This document shows positions 17,361-26,741 of a DNA stretch of 64,000 nt, piece by piece. Source of the DNA: Clostridia bacterium (GTDB lineage: Bacteria > Bacillota > Clostridia > Oscillospirales > CAG-272); the NCBI GenBank assembly GCA_017456905.1, contig JAFTIL010000013.1:1-64000 (forward strand), read 5' to 3'. The position numbers and the translations under genes are program-made. How positions within the stretch are numbered: the stretch's first letter is position 1; the number at the start of each line of letters is the position of its first letter. A model generated the notes under the pieces. It was given only the letters and a program-made list of their open reading frames with translations, made no database searches and was not told the origin of the DNA.

Positions 17361-18164
17361 ATGAACGTCAACGAACTTTATTTCAATCCGAGCGAAAAGC
17401 CCCTCGATAACATCTGCCGCGACGGCGGTTTCGTCAGCATCTTCCGTACCATCGCCTGCGTTGGCGACAGCCTGTCCTCGGGTGAGTTTGAGACCTTGGA
17501 CGAGGCCACGGGTGTGCGCCACTATTACGATATGTTTGAATACTCCTGGGGTCAGTTTATCGGCCGCATGGCAGGGAGCAAGGTTTATAATTTCTCCCGC
17601 GGCGGCATGACCGCTTCGGAGTATTGTGACAGCTTCGCCGAGGCTATGGACTACTGGAACCCCGAAAAAAAGGCGCAGGCTTACATCATTGCTCTGGGTG
17701 TCAACGATCTGATTGGTGCGCGCCAGCCCCTCGGCGAGATGTCCGATATTGACCCCGAGGATCCTACGAAGAACGCCAAGACCTTCACGGGTTACTACGC
17801 CCGCATCATCCAGACCTATCAGAAAATGGTGCCCGGTGCTAAGTTCTTCCTTGTCACCATGCCCCATCAGGTCATGTATGAGTCCACTCCCGGCATGAGT
17901 GAGGTGGGAGATGCCCATGCCGCTCGTCTCCACGAGCTGGCCGCCTATTTCAAGGACACCTACGTGGTGGATCTCCGTGCGTACGCCCCCGCCCATGACG
18001 AGGAATTTACCAAGCGCTTCTATCTTCACGGCCACCTCAACGCCCTCGGTTACCGCCTGACCGCCGAGCAGATCGCCTCTTACATCGACTACATCATCCG
18101 CCACAACACCGATGATTTCACCTACGTTCCTTTCGTAACCTCCGAAACGCCCATGCTCTGTTGA
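17361..18164 (+). CDS. SGNH/GDSL-family hydrolase
   Basis: A 267-residue esterase-like protein. Seen: block I CVGDSLSSGEFE with the nucleophile Ser, the block II-like glycine (NFSRGGMTAS), block III GVNDL, and a C-terminal HGHLNALGY block V with the histidine. These four define SGNH hydrolases, often deacetylases or lipases acting on carbohydrate esters. No signal peptide is visible, so it is probably cytoplasmic. The ATG at 17361 has AAGGAG upstream. The same frame stays open upstream into the MITE-like element, but that extension has no family similarity. The MITE ends 30 bp before the start, so it may supply the leader. Confidence 0.85.
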   Translation: MNVNELYFNPSEKPLDNICRDGGFVSIFRTIACVGDSLSSGEFETLDEATGVRHYYDMFEYSWGQFIGRMAGSKVYNFSRGGMTASEYCDSFAEAMDYWNPEKKAQAYIIALGVNDLIGARQPLGEMSDIDPEDPTKNAKTFTGYYARIIQTYQKMVPGAKFFLVTMPHQVMYESTPGMSEVGDAHAARLHELAAYFKDTYVVDLRAYAPAHDEEFTKRFYLHGHLNALGYRLTAEQIASYIDYIIRHNTDDFTYVPFVTSETPMLC

Positions 18165-18271
18165 AAATTTTTTGAAGTTTTCGCGTTTTTTGTAAGATCG
18201 CCCCTTTTTTCGTGTCTTATATAGTATAGGGCTTGGCGTTTCAAAGCCCCCAATACAGAAAGGAGCTTGTC

Positions 18272-19000
18272 ATGAAATCAAAAATTGCGATCATTGTCTT
18301 GTCTGTTCTTTTGGCTTTGTCTCTTGTTGCCTCGTGTATCTTCTTTCTGCACGTTCAGAAGCGGAACGAAAAGTACATCCGTGATGCAGAGGCGGGTTGG
18401 GAAGACTATCTCTTCTGGTGTGACATGAGTGAGGTCGACCCGATGCATGATTATGAAGACGTTGTGGATGGAGAGTACCGCTCGGCGATGTCCTTCCGTT
18501 GTTTCCACAATGAGTCTTTTGATTTTTTAGCTGATGGTACCTGCACGGACGGCCTGTATCTCTATGATCTGTTTATTTTCGAGGATAACACCGGCCTTTT
18601 GGTTTATCGGCATTATATCCATGTAGCGGAAGAGGTAGAAGAAGATGGAGAAACGTATATTGTAGGCCATAATGAGCTTTACGAAAATGCTCACATCCCT
18701 CTAACCGCCGAAGAAGTCAAAAGCGTGGTGGATGTGATGGTTGAATGGGACTATGCCCGTTTGTATACCTACGCTCCCGAAGGCTATATGGGTGTGGATG
18801 GTAATACAACTTTCATGCATTTTAGCGCATCGCTGCTGGCTGATGAACCCTACCGTGATTTCCGTAATCATCTGGTCACTGAGTGGTGCGCCGAAGAAGG
18901 CAGCGGTGTTTACGAGATCCGCAAGGCTATTGAAGCACTCATCATCGCTCACGACGCGGGCAGCGTTCCGAAGCAGTATTGGCCCGAGGATTGGAAATGA
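18272..19000 (+). CDS. Uncharacterised secreted or membrane-anchored protein
   Basis: Not recognised. Seen: 242 residues with a hydrophobic N-terminus (about residues 5-25, ending near VASCIFFLHV, a possible lipobox-like LVASC), then an acidic, Trp/Tyr-rich domain with no motif that I know. The ATG at 18272 is chosen because AAAGGAGC precedes it. The flanking genes are an SGNH hydrolase and a solute-binding lipoprotein with separate promoters, so no operon inference is possible. Confidence 0.65.
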   Translation: MKSKIAIIVLSVLLALSLVASCIFFLHVQKRNEKYIRDAEAGWEDYLFWCDMSEVDPMHDYEDVVDGEYRSAMSFRCFHNESFDFLADGTCTDGLYLYDLFIFEDNTGLLVYRHYIHVAEEVEEDGETYIVGHNELYENAHIPLTAEEVKSVVDVMVEWDYARLYTYAPEGYMGVDGNTTFMHFSASLLADEPYRDFRNHLVTEWCAEEGSGVYEIRKAIEALIIAHDAGSVPKQYWPEDWK

Positions 19001-19135
19001 CCCGTCTCTATAACGGCACTCCTACCTTTTATAACTTGCTCCTGAAAACTGAAATTTTCTGTGTCAATCTGCATAAGACCAAGACGGCGCTCTTGTGCCT
19101 TCCGCCGAAAATGCGCGAAAGGGCAAGGGTGCCTC

Positions 19136-19164
19136 TTGACTTCATACGACTTTTGGTTTATAAT
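19136..19164 (+). promoter_or_regulatory. Promoter of the solute-binding lipoprotein
   Basis: TTGACT (19136-19141), 17-bp spacer, TATAAT (19159-19164). Confidence 0.8.
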
Positions 19165-19223
19165 ATTCTTGATAAGGTGTATCCATGGAGATTCACCTGA
19201 TTTTTAGAGAGGAAAGAAAGATA

Positions 19224-20732
19224 ATGAAGAACACAATGTTAAAGCTTTTGGCTCTTCTGATGGCTTGTCTTATGGTCTTCTCCTGTTTTGTCGCTTGCGG
19301 CGAAAGTACCGAAAACCCTGACGGTACTCAACAAGGTGAGACCCAAAAGCCTGACGATGCAGTCACCGAAAACGAGACGCAGGATGAAGTCTCCCAGGCG
19401 CTTGAAGCCCTTGACGAGATTGATTGGGGTGGAGAGGAATTTACCATCCTGCACGCCGAGATGTATCAAAGCGAGATCTGGGGAGAAAACAAGGTCGTCG
19501 ATAAGGAGAACGGTGGCGATCAGCTCATCAACGATGCCGTATATGAGAGAAACACCCTGCTTGAAGATAACTGTAAGCTGGTGTTTAATCATATCGCCAA
19601 GCCGGGTGAGGCCATGCAGAGCTCTGTTATCAACGAGGCCTCCGCGCCTACGGGAGACTTCCAACTCATCACCGCATCTGCAAGAGATTCCGCCTCCTAT
19701 GCTACCAGCGGTTATCTTCGTGATTATATCGACATGGGTGTTGACCTTGACTACACCTGGTGGGATTCCGGTACTGCCGACTTTGCTCTGGAGGGTCAGG
19801 TGTTCTTCATGAACGGTGCCCACAACTTCGCGGATGATAACGTGACCTATGTTTTGATTTTTAACAAGCAGCTCCAGGAGGAGCACGCTAACACCGTACC
19901 CAATCCCTATGAGACCGTGCTGAACTGGGACTGGACGCTGGAATATTTCAATCAGGTGATCCAAGGTGTGTCTTCTGACAGCAACGGTGACGGCTCCTAC
20001 AATGAGTTGGATACCTACGGCTTCCTTACCACTTGGGAGTACGGCAATACCTTCTTCATGGGTTGTGACCTTCGCTACGTCATCAATGACCGTGATTCTG
20101 TAGAACCCACCCTGTTCCTGGACAGCGGCAAGATGGAAAAGGCTTTGAACGTTCTGGAGCTGGCTACCGCCATTTATCACGACAACAACGCCGCTTTCAT
20201 GTCTCCTCCCGGCCAGGAGGCTCTGGGTCTCAACGCCTTCAAGGAAGGCCGCGGACTTTTCTATGGTGAGGTTGCCCAGAACCTGACGGCTCTGAACCGT
20301 GAGATGGAAGGCGACTACGGAGTTCTGCCTGTGCCGAAGTACGACAAAGCACAGGAGTTCTACCGCACCTGGACGCACGACATAGGATCCGCCCTTTCAG
20401 TCATTGCTTCTGTTTCTGATAAGGATGCTGAGACCGTGGGTAACATCATCCAGATGTATGCTATCCTGTCCTATCAGTACGTAAAGCCTAAGTTCTACGA
20501 CGTAATGCTGTCCACCAAGAGCGTGCGTGACCCTCAGTCTCCCGTCATGCTGGATATCATCTTCCAGAACCGTGTGTACGATATGGCCATGTACTTTGAT
20601 CTTGGCTTCTATGAGCTGTTCAAGACCTCCGTTAACAATGCTGACGGCAAGTTCTCTTCCAGCTACACCAGCGTTCAAAGACGCTTTGACAGAAAGGTAG
20701 ATACGATCCTCAAGAAGTTGAGAGACAACTGA
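19224..20732 (+). CDS. Extracellular solute-binding lipoprotein (ABC-type)
   Basis: A 502-residue lipoprotein of the family-1 (carbohydrate-type) solute-binding fold. Seen: signal peptide with lipobox VAC (FSCFVACGES), an acidic linker, and then a two-lobed binding-protein sequence with VTYVLIFNKQLQEEHA, NWDWTLEYFNQVIQGV and GRGLFYGEVAQNL, phrases typical of these proteins. No permease or ATPase gene is adjacent, so it is an orphan that must use a transporter encoded elsewhere or act as a sensor. AGAGGAAAG precedes the ATG. A promoter and a strong terminator make it monocistronic. The ligand is unknown. Confidence 0.85.
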   Translation: MKNTMLKLLALLMACLMVFSCFVACGESTENPDGTQQGETQKPDDAVTENETQDEVSQALEALDEIDWGGEEFTILHAEMYQSEIWGENKVVDKENGGDQLINDAVYERNTLLEDNCKLVFNHIAKPGEAMQSSVINEASAPTGDFQLITASARDSASYATSGYLRDYIDMGVDLDYTWWDSGTADFALEGQVFFMNGAHNFADDNVTYVLIFNKQLQEEHANTVPNPYETVLNWDWTLEYFNQVIQGVSSDSNGDGSYNELDTYGFLTTWEYGNTFFMGCDLRYVINDRDSVEPTLFLDSGKMEKALNVLELATAIYHDNNAAFMSPPGQEALGLNAFKEGRGLFYGEVAQNLTALNREMEGDYGVLPVPKYDKAQEFYRTWTHDIGSALSVIASVSDKDAETVGNIIQMYAILSYQYVKPKFYDVMLSTKSVRDPQSPVMLDIIFQNRVYDMAMYFDLGFYELFKTSVNNADGKFSSSYTSVQRRFDRKVDTILKKLRDN

Positions 20733-20735
20733 TAG

Positions 20736-20772
20736 AAAAAACGCTTTGCGGCATTGCCGCAAAGCGTTTTTT
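20736..20772. terminator. Bidirectional terminator
   Basis: Stem CGCTTTGCGGC/GCCGCAAAGCG (20742-20752 with 20756-20766), loop ATT, flanked by A6 and T6. Confidence 0.88.
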
Positions 20773-20825
20773 GCTTTTAAGAACTCAAAGGAACGAAAGG
20801 AATCTTGGCGGCGGATCTCATATGA

Positions 20826-22562
20826 TCAATCCGCCTTATGGATCACACCTGCCTTGAACTGCAGGTTATACAGATCCGTATATATGCCGCCTTGGGTCAG
20901 CAGGGTATCGTGGTTGCCTTGCTCTACGATCTTGCCATCGGCTATGACCGCGATCTCGTCAGCATTTTTGATGGTGGACAGGCGATGGGCCACCACGATG
21001 GTGGTGCGCCCCTTGCAAAGCTCGTCCAGAGCCTCTTGAATGAGGATCTCGGTAGTGTTGTCCAGGGCGCTGGTGGCCTCGTCCAGAATGAGGATAGGGG
21101 GATTTTTGAGGAACACACGGGCGATGGAAAGCCGTTGCTTCTGTCCACCCGACAAGCGCACGCCGCGCTCTCCGATCTGGGTGTCATAGCCGTGCTCCAA
21201 GGACATGATATAGTCGTGGATATTGGCAGACCTGGCCGCCGCCTCAACTTCCTCTTGGGTGGCATCCAGCTTGCCGTAGAGAATGTTGTCTCGGATGCTG
21301 GCATTGAACAGATAAATGTCTTGCTGAACGATGCCGATGTTGCGGCGTACCGACTCCCTGGTCACGCTGTGCAGTTCCTTGCCGTCAATGAAGATCGCGC
21401 CGTTCTCGCAATCGTAGAAATGGGGGATGAGGTGACAGATGGTGGTCTTTCCGCCACCCGAAGGGCCTACCAAGGCAAAGGTCTGCCCCTTTTTGATGGT
21501 GAGATTGACGTGATCAAGGACGGGCTTGCCGTCCTCGTAGCCGTAGGTCACGTCTCTCAGCTCGATGTTGCCCTCCACCTCACCGATATCCACGGCGTCA
21601 GAGGCATCCTTTTCGGTGGGCGTATCCATGATCTCCACGAAGCGCTCAAAGCCTGTGACACCATTCTGATACTGCTCCATAAAGTTGACTAAAGTCATCA
21701 CGGGGGTGACGAACAGGCCGACGGAGGTGACGAAGGCGGTGTAGTCTCCCAGCTTTTCAATATAGCCGTTGTAGAGGAACAAGCCGCCCGCGATGAGCAC
21801 TACCACGTTGAAGACGTCGGTGACGAAGGTGGTGGCGGAATGGAACTGTCCCATGGCCTTGTAGGCCTCGCGGCGGGACTCTACGAACATTTCATTGCCC
21901 TCTTCGAACTTTTCTCTCTCCTTTTCTGCGTTGGTGAAGGCCTTGGTCACGCGAATACCCGAGATGCTGCTCTCCAAAGAAGCGTTGATCTGTGCGATGG
22001 ACTGACGGCTCTTCTGGAAGGCAGATCTCATGCGCTTACGCAGCAACAAGGAGATCATGACGAGAAAAGGAACGCAAGCGAAAATGATGAGGGTCAGCCA
22101 AAAGTTGATGGTAGACAGATAGGCAAAGGACACGATGACCGAGATGCCTGAGATCAAGAGATTTTCGGGACCGTGGTGGGCCAACTCGCTGATGTCCATG
22201 AGGTCGTTGGTCATGCGGGACATGATCTTACCCGTTTCATGATTGTCGTAAAAGCTGTAGGGCAGCTTTTCTAGATGATTGAACATATCCGATCGCATCT
22301 GCGCCTGCATACGCACACCCATGACGTGACCGTAGTATTGAATGAAAAAGTTGAGGAACATCCGCACGAGGTAAAGCCCCAGAAGACAGCAACCGAAGGC
22401 GATGATGAGAGCGTATTCTTCGTTGGGAATAAAATCATTGAGCATTTTTCTTGTGATCATGGGATAGACAATACCAATGAGGGCAACGAACAGAGATGCC
22501 AGCATATCCAGGATAAAAATCTTCATATGAGGCTTGTAATAAGCCACAAATCGTTTCAGCAT
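20826..22562 (-). CDS. ABC exporter, fused transmembrane and ATPase half-transporter
   Basis: An MsbA/BmrA-like export half-transporter (578 residues) that probably works as a homodimer in the cytoplasmic membrane. Seen: six membrane segments in residues 15-295, then an ATPase domain with Walker A GPSGGGKTT (about 366-374), signature LSGGQKQR, Walker B ILILDEATSALD and a switch histidine in VVAHRLSTI. Lipid, peptide or drug export cannot be told apart. AAGGAGTG precedes the ATG. A minus-strand promoter overlaps the intergenic region shared with alanine racemase. Confidence 0.93.
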   Translation of the reverse strand: MLKRFVAYYKPHMKIFILDMLASLFVALIGIVYPMITRKMLNDFIPNEEYALIIAFGCCLLGLYLVRMFLNFFIQYYGHVMGVRMQAQMRSDMFNHLEKLPYSFYDNHETGKIMSRMTNDLMDISELAHHGPENLLISGISVIVSFAYLSTINFWLTLIIFACVPFLVMISLLLRKRMRSAFQKSRQSIAQINASLESSISGIRVTKAFTNAEKEREKFEEGNEMFVESRREAYKAMGQFHSATTFVTDVFNVVVLIAGGLFLYNGYIEKLGDYTAFVTSVGLFVTPVMTLVNFMEQYQNGVTGFERFVEIMDTPTEKDASDAVDIGEVEGNIELRDVTYGYEDGKPVLDHVNLTIKKGQTFALVGPSGGGKTTICHLIPHFYDCENGAIFIDGKELHSVTRESVRRNIGIVQQDIYLFNASIRDNILYGKLDATQEEVEAAARSANIHDYIMSLEHGYDTQIGERGVRLSGGQKQRLSIARVFLKNPPILILDEATSALDNTTEILIQEALDELCKGRTTIVVAHRLSTIKNADEIAVIADGKIVEQGNHDTLLTQGGIYTDLYNLQFKAGVIHKAD

Positions 22563-22587
22563 GACGTATCACTCCTTATCTCCTTAT

Positions 22588-22616
22588 ATTTTAACATGAG
22601 ACGAGGAATTTGTCAA
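22588..22616 (-). promoter_or_regulatory. Promoter of the ABC exporter
   Basis: Minus-strand TTGACA (22611-22616), 17-bp spacer, TAAAAT (22588-22593). Confidence 0.75.
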
Positions 22617-22645
22617 GGCGAAACGGTGGTTTTTCCGGATACCCC

Positions 22646-22674
22646 TTGTCAATTTCGCGGTTTTGTGCTATACT
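22646..22674 (+). promoter_or_regulatory. Promoter of alr
   Basis: TTGTCA (22646-22651), 17-bp spacer, TATACT (22669-22674), divergent from the ABC exporter promoter. Confidence 0.75.
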
Positions 22675-22701
22675 TAAAATAGTATGATGTAAGGAGCTCT
22701 T

Positions 22702-23910
22702 ATGCACTGTCCTGATATGAATATGCGCGTTTGTGCTTGTATTGACCGTGGCGCGCTGGTCCATAATTACACCGTTTTGTCCCAAGGCGTGACCGTCGTA
22801 TCGCCTTCTTGCGTACCCGTCTGTGTGGTCAAGGCCAATGCCTATGGCCACGGAGCAGAAAGTGTTGCGAAATCCTTGTGGCAGGCAGGTTGCCGCCATT
22901 TTGCTGTGGCTACTTTGGAGGAGGCGATGGCGTTGGCCTCCGCTTTTGAATCCGTACCTGCCCTCCTTTTGGTGCTGGGCTATACCCCGCCCGAGGGAGT
23001 CGCCCCGGCCGCCGCCGGGGATATCACCCTCACCGCCGTTTCCCGAGACCACGCAGAGGCCATGGCCGCTTCTGCCGCAAACGCGGGGGTGACTGTCAAA
23101 TGTCACGTGGCGTTGGACACGGGCATGAACCGTATCGGATTTCCCGCACACAACGAGGATGAGACCAGCAGGACCGTCGAGGACGTGGCATACGTGATGA
23201 AATTGAAGGGGCTGTCCGTGACGGGGATGTTTACCCATTTTGCTTTGGCGGATGAGGACGAGGCCGCCGCCATTGCCGCTGACAGTCATACCATGACCCA
23301 GTATGCCCGTTATCGTGGGGTGTACGATCAACTGGTGGCTCGCGGTCTGCGTCCTGCATTTTGTCACGTGTGCAACAGCGCTGCTGCCATCCGCTTGCCC
23401 CAAATTTATCCCGACGTGTGCTTTGACGGCGTGCGCTTTGGTATCAGTCTTTATGGATATGGCGTTTCTCCTGCCATTCACCACAGTTATACGCTGCGCC
23501 CTGTCATGAAGCTCACCACCCGTGTGGTACATCTGCACACCCTTCTGCCCGGGGAGATCGTCAGCTATGGCGGCCGCTTCAAGGCTGATACGCCCCGTAC
23601 CATTGCCACGCTTCCGATTGGCTATGCCGACGGGTTCCGTCGGGGCTTCGAAGGAGGGTTGATCACCATTCGGACGTCCGAAGGGGATAAGACCGCGCCC
23701 TTGGTGGGCCGTATCTGCATGGATCAATGCATGGCTGATGTGACCGACCTGCCCGTGAAGGTGGGGGATGAAGTCATGCTGTTCGGGGATGATTGCCCTG
23801 CATACACCGCGCCCCAGCTCTCCCTGGAGGCACTCTGTGACCGTGCCAATACCATTCCCTACGAGATCCTCTGCCAGATCACTCCGCGGGTGCCGAGGGT
23901 GAATATTTGA
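22702..23910 (+). CDS. alr: Alanine racemase
   Basis: PLP enzyme interconverting L- and D-alanine for peptidoglycan. Seen: the PLP lysine in VVKANAYGHG (Lys44), the second catalytic residue Tyr289 in VSYGGRF, GYADGFRRG and VGRICMDQCMADVT. The length of 402 residues is close to the usual 370-400. AAGGAGC lies upstream of the ATG at 22702. It has its own promoter and terminator. The substrate is confidently alanine by family, although serine racemases share the fold. Confidence 0.95.
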   Translation: MHCPDMNMRVCACIDRGALVHNYTVLSQGVTVVSPSCVPVCVVKANAYGHGAESVAKSLWQAGCRHFAVATLEEAMALASAFESVPALLLVLGYTPPEGVAPAAAGDITLTAVSRDHAEAMAASAANAGVTVKCHVALDTGMNRIGFPAHNEDETSRTVEDVAYVMKLKGLSVTGMFTHFALADEDEAAAIAADSHTMTQYARYRGVYDQLVARGLRPAFCHVCNSAAAIRLPQIYPDVCFDGVRFGISLYGYGVSPAIHHSYTLRPVMKLTTRVVHLHTLLPGEIVSYGGRFKADTPRTIATLPIGYADGFRRGFEGGLITIRTSEGDKTAPLVGRICMDQCMADVTDLPVKVGDEVMLFGDDCPAYTAPQLSLEALCDRANTIPYEILCQITPRVPRVNI

Positions 23911-23918
23911 AGGGATGT

Positions 23919-23950
23919 AAAAAATCCAACCTTGCGAGGTTGGATTTTTT
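23919..23950. terminator. Bidirectional terminator
   Basis: A 13-bp stem AAAAAATCCAACC/GGTTGGATTTTTT (23919-23931 with 23938-23950) between convergent genes. Confidence 0.88.
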
Positions 23951-24662
23951 ATGTAGGATCGTAGTTTTCCAGCCGATATCCCTCGCCGCGGACGGTGGTG
24001 ATGAGCCGTTTGCCCGAGGGACGCTCCAGCTTGCGGCGCAGGTGACAGATATAGACCTCAGGGGTGTTATCGGCGGAAGCCCCCTCTCCTTGGGGCGCGT
24101 CCAACGCTTCTCTCAGCAGAGCTTTGGGAACGGTTTTTCCGCGATTTTTCCATAGGCACGAAAACAGCGCCGCCTCGCGGGGTGTTAACGAAATCTCCTT
24201 GCCGTCCAAAGATAAAAGGCCGTTGCCTAAAAGGAGGATATCCTTGGTGAATCTCCGAGGCTTGAGTCGTTCCTCAGGTGGCGTAGGGAAGGGAAAGGCA
24301 GGCATGGGAAGGACGGCTGTCTCGGCATCGCGCGGCAGGATGGAACGGTAAATGCAGGATTCCAGCTCTGACAGCGGAAAGGGACGATGCAGATATACAA
24401 TATCGAAACCTGACAGATCAACGTCCTTGAGCGCCGCCGTATCGCCACGGGACCAGCAAATGACACAGTATCCCCCGCCAAGGGGTGGGAGACGGGGGTA
24501 TTCATCCAGATCCAGCAGCATCAGCCCGTAGGCCTCATCCTCGCTGACGGTGGTGACTCCGCATAACCCCAGCTCAAGCTCTAAAAGGCGGCGAAATACT
24601 GAGTCCCGACAACGAATGACTGCCCTGTGGAGGGACGGGGCGGCATTGATCCTGTGCTCCAC
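23949..24662 (-). CDS. Orphan OmpR-type regulator with degenerate receiver
   Basis: A 237-residue DNA-binding protein. Seen: a C-terminal winged helix of the OmpR/PhoB type (LTPREAALFSCLWKNRGKTV, then VYICHLRRKLE and TVRGEGYRLE). The N-terminal region has receiver-like spacing but lacks the acidic DD pair (it reads AVIRCRD) and has RPF where receivers have the conserved KP, so phosphorylation by a kinase is doubtful. The start is GTG at 24662 with AAAGGAGG 7 nt upstream, 18 bp after dusB, so it is co-transcribed with dusB. No histidine kinase is nearby. The signal and targets are unknown. Confidence 0.78.
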   Translation of the reverse strand: MEHRINAAPSLHRAVIRCRDSVFRRLLELELGLCGVTTVSEDEAYGLMLLDLDEYPRLPPLGGGYCVICWSRGDTAALKDVDLSGFDIVYLHRPFPLSELESCIYRSILPRDAETAVLPMPAFPFPTPPEERLKPRRFTKDILLLGNGLLSLDGKEISLTPREAALFSCLWKNRGKTVPKALLREALDAPQGEGASADNTPEVYICHLRRKLERPSGKRLITTVRGEGYRLENYDPT

Positions 24663-24680
24663 GAGATTGCCTCCTTTCTA

Positions 24681-25688
24681 TCATTGGTCTGCAAATTCTC
24701 TGATGATTTTTTCAAGCTCGGCATAACCCGAAGCTTGCATGATACGGCTTCTTGTGGCCGCGGCGCCCTCAATGCCGTGACAGTACCAGGCCAGGTGTTT
24801 CTTGGCCTCGGCCACACCCACGCGCTCACCCTTTTCCTCAATCATTTCCCGCACTTGAGCGAGGGCAATCTCAAAACGCTCTGTATGGGAGGGGTAAGTG
24901 TAGGTCTTTCCCGCCAACGCCGCACGAACCTCGGAGAAGATCCAAGGATTACCCATAGCGCCGCGGGCGATCATCACGCCGTCACAGCCCGTTTCCTCTA
25001 TCATGGAAAGGGCGTCGGCGGCGGTATAAATGTCGCCGTTGCCCAGTACGGGAATGTTGACGGCGGCTTTTACGTCGGCAATGACTTGACGGTTCACGCC
25101 GGGCTCGTACATTTGCTCACGGGTGCGCCCGTGAATACAGAGCATGGCCGCACCCGAAGCCTCGGCTACACGGGCCATCTCGGTGGCGTTGATGCTGTCC
25201 TTATCCCAGCCGGCGCGGATCTTGACGGTCACAGGCAGGTGGGTGGCCTTGACGACGGCCTCAATGATCCGCCCCGCCAGTGCGGGATCTTTCAGAAGGG
25301 CGCTGCCCTCGCCGTTGCCCGTCACCTTCTTGACGGGGCAGCCCATGTTGATGTCGATGGCCGAGGGGGGAACCTCGCTGACGCATCCGATATAATCGTT
25401 GGCCGTGATGAGCCTTGCGGCCTCGGCCATGAATTCAGGCTCGTGGCCAAAGATCTGTACGGCCATAGGTGTTTCGTCAGCGTGAACCGAGGCCAGAAGC
25501 CCCGTGACAGAGCGGGTGGCCTTTTTGGACTTCTGTTCGTAGCAAAGAGCCTTGGCCGACACCATCTCGCTCACAGAAAAATCCGCGCCGCAGGCTCGGC
25601 ACACACGGCGGAAGGCTCGGTCGCTGACCCCGGCCAGCGGGGCCAGGGCGAGACCGTAGGGAAGGGTAATATTTCCAAATTTGATCAT
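24681..25688 (-). CDS. dusB: tRNA-dihydrouridine synthase
   Basis: FMN enzyme reducing uridine to dihydrouridine in tRNA D-loops. Seen: LAPLAGVSDRAFRR at the N-terminus, the catalytic cysteine in INMGCPVKKV (Cys117), IHGRTREQMY and GNGDIYTAADAL, all DusB-subfamily signatures. The length of 335 residues is normal. It has its own promoter and is the first gene of a two-gene unit with the orphan regulator. Confidence 0.93.
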   Translation of the reverse strand: MIKFGNITLPYGLALAPLAGVSDRAFRRVCRACGADFSVSEMVSAKALCYEQKSKKATRSVTGLLASVHADETPMAVQIFGHEPEFMAEAARLITANDYIGCVSEVPPSAIDINMGCPVKKVTGNGEGSALLKDPALAGRIIEAVVKATHLPVTVKIRAGWDKDSINATEMARVAEASGAAMLCIHGRTREQMYEPGVNRQVIADVKAAVNIPVLGNGDIYTAADALSMIEETGCDGVMIARGAMGNPWIFSEVRAALAGKTYTYPSHTERFEIALAQVREMIEEKGERVGVAEAKKHLAWYCHGIEGAAATRSRIMQASGYAELEKIIREFADQ

Positions 25689-25715
25689 GATCTATCCTTA
25701 AGGGGGTTTTTTCAT

Positions 25716-25744
25716 ATTTTATCACATTTGCGGGGCTTTGTCAA
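25716..25744 (-). promoter_or_regulatory. Promoter of dusB
   Basis: Minus-strand TTGACA (25739-25744), 17-bp spacer, TAAAAT (25716-25721). Confidence 0.78.
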
Positions 25745-25775
25745 CAAGGTGGGTGTAGGCAAAGGGGATAAAAAG

Positions 25776-25804
25776 AGGATCGGACCACCTGCGTGATCCG
25801 ACTC
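25776..25804 (-). terminator. Terminator of the degV gene
   Basis: Minus-strand stem CGGATCAC/GTGGTCCG with one wobble pair, followed shortly by a T5 run. Confidence 0.6.
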
Positions 25805-25813
25805 TGCGTATCA

Positions 25814-26695
25814 TTAAGCCTGTGCACCGACTTTTTCAAAGCCCACCAGCACGCCTCCGTCCTCGGCATAGAAGCTACAGAGACCCCGACAGGGATATAC
25901 CGTGATCCTTGCGGTGGGGAACGACTGCTTAATGAGCTGCTTGAGGGCGGTGGCACCTTCTTGATTGAAGCAGTGGGCGATCAAGACGCGGCCACCGTTG
26001 TAGCCGTTGTCGATCATGCGCTTGACCATTGTGGACAGGGCCTTGGGCTGTCCTTTGCATTTGTCGGTGGGTTCAAGATCACCCTTGGCGCTGGCTTTGC
26101 CTACCACACGGATGCCCATGAGCCCCGCAAACTTGGCCACCATGGGGCTGACACGCCCGTTATTGGCAAAATTGTGCATGGAGGCCAGCATAAATACCAA
26201 CCCTGTTTTCTGATTGTAAGCCGTGATGGCCTTGCATACGTCTTCAAAGGCCAAGCCCGAAAGGATCAGCTCTTCAAGCCGTTCCAAAGCGAGGCGTATC
26301 TCGGCGGCGGCGCTTAAGCTATTGAGTACGAAAACCTTCCGTTCGGGATGCTCGTTTTCATATATTTCCTTGGCAGACAAGGCGGAATTGTAGCTTCCCG
26401 ACAGGGTGCCTGTGATGGTGACGCAATAGATCTCCTCTGCATCTCCGAAGGCGTTCAGCCATTCCCCGGTGTTGGGACAGGCGGTGGAGGAGCGCCCGTT
26501 ATAGGCTTTGAGCTCAGCGACCATTCTCTCCACCGAAAGGCGGTCGTTATCTACGTACTCTTTCTTGTCCGTGATGATCTTCATGGGTACGGATGCGAAG
26601 GGAATATGAGACAGGGCCAACAGGTCGGAGGCTGAGTCGGTGACGATCTTTACGTTTCTTCCAGCCGCAAGCGGCGAGATGCTTTCTTGATTCAT
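25814..26695 (-). CDS. DegV family fatty-acid-binding protein
   Basis: A 293-residue DegV/FakB-type protein. These bind a fatty acid and, in characterised cases, present it to the FakA kinase. Seen: VKIVTDSASDLL at the N-terminus, SSTACPNTGEWLNAF (the SQPS-like lipid-head loop in a variant form), TLSGSYNSALSA and the HCFNQEGA segment. The ATG at 26695 is chosen because AGAGG precedes it and the consensus promoter lies just upstream; a longer frame would run through that promoter. No FakA gene is nearby. A palindrome at the transcription start suggests repressor control. Confidence 0.87.
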   Translation of the reverse strand: MNQESISPLAAGRNVKIVTDSASDLLALSHIPFASVPMKIITDKKEYVDNDRLSVERMVAELKAYNGRSSTACPNTGEWLNAFGDAEEIYCVTITGTLSGSYNSALSAKEIYENEHPERKVFVLNSLSAAAEIRLALERLEELILSGLAFEDVCKAITAYNQKTGLVFMLASMHNFANNGRVSPMVAKFAGLMGIRVVGKASAKGDLEPTDKCKGQPKALSTMVKRMIDNGYNGGRVLIAHCFNQEGATALKQLIKQSFPTARITVYPCRGLCSFYAEDGGVLVGFEKVGAQA

Positions 26696-26741
26696 AATGG
26701 GACCTCTCGTGATCTTCTGCCTCGTAGGGGGCAACGGATTG

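Noticed and set aside
19224..20732. Complete ABC sugar importer
   Set aside because: Only the binding lipoprotein is present; no permease or ATPase gene is adjacent, and the ABC gene at 20826 is an exporter.
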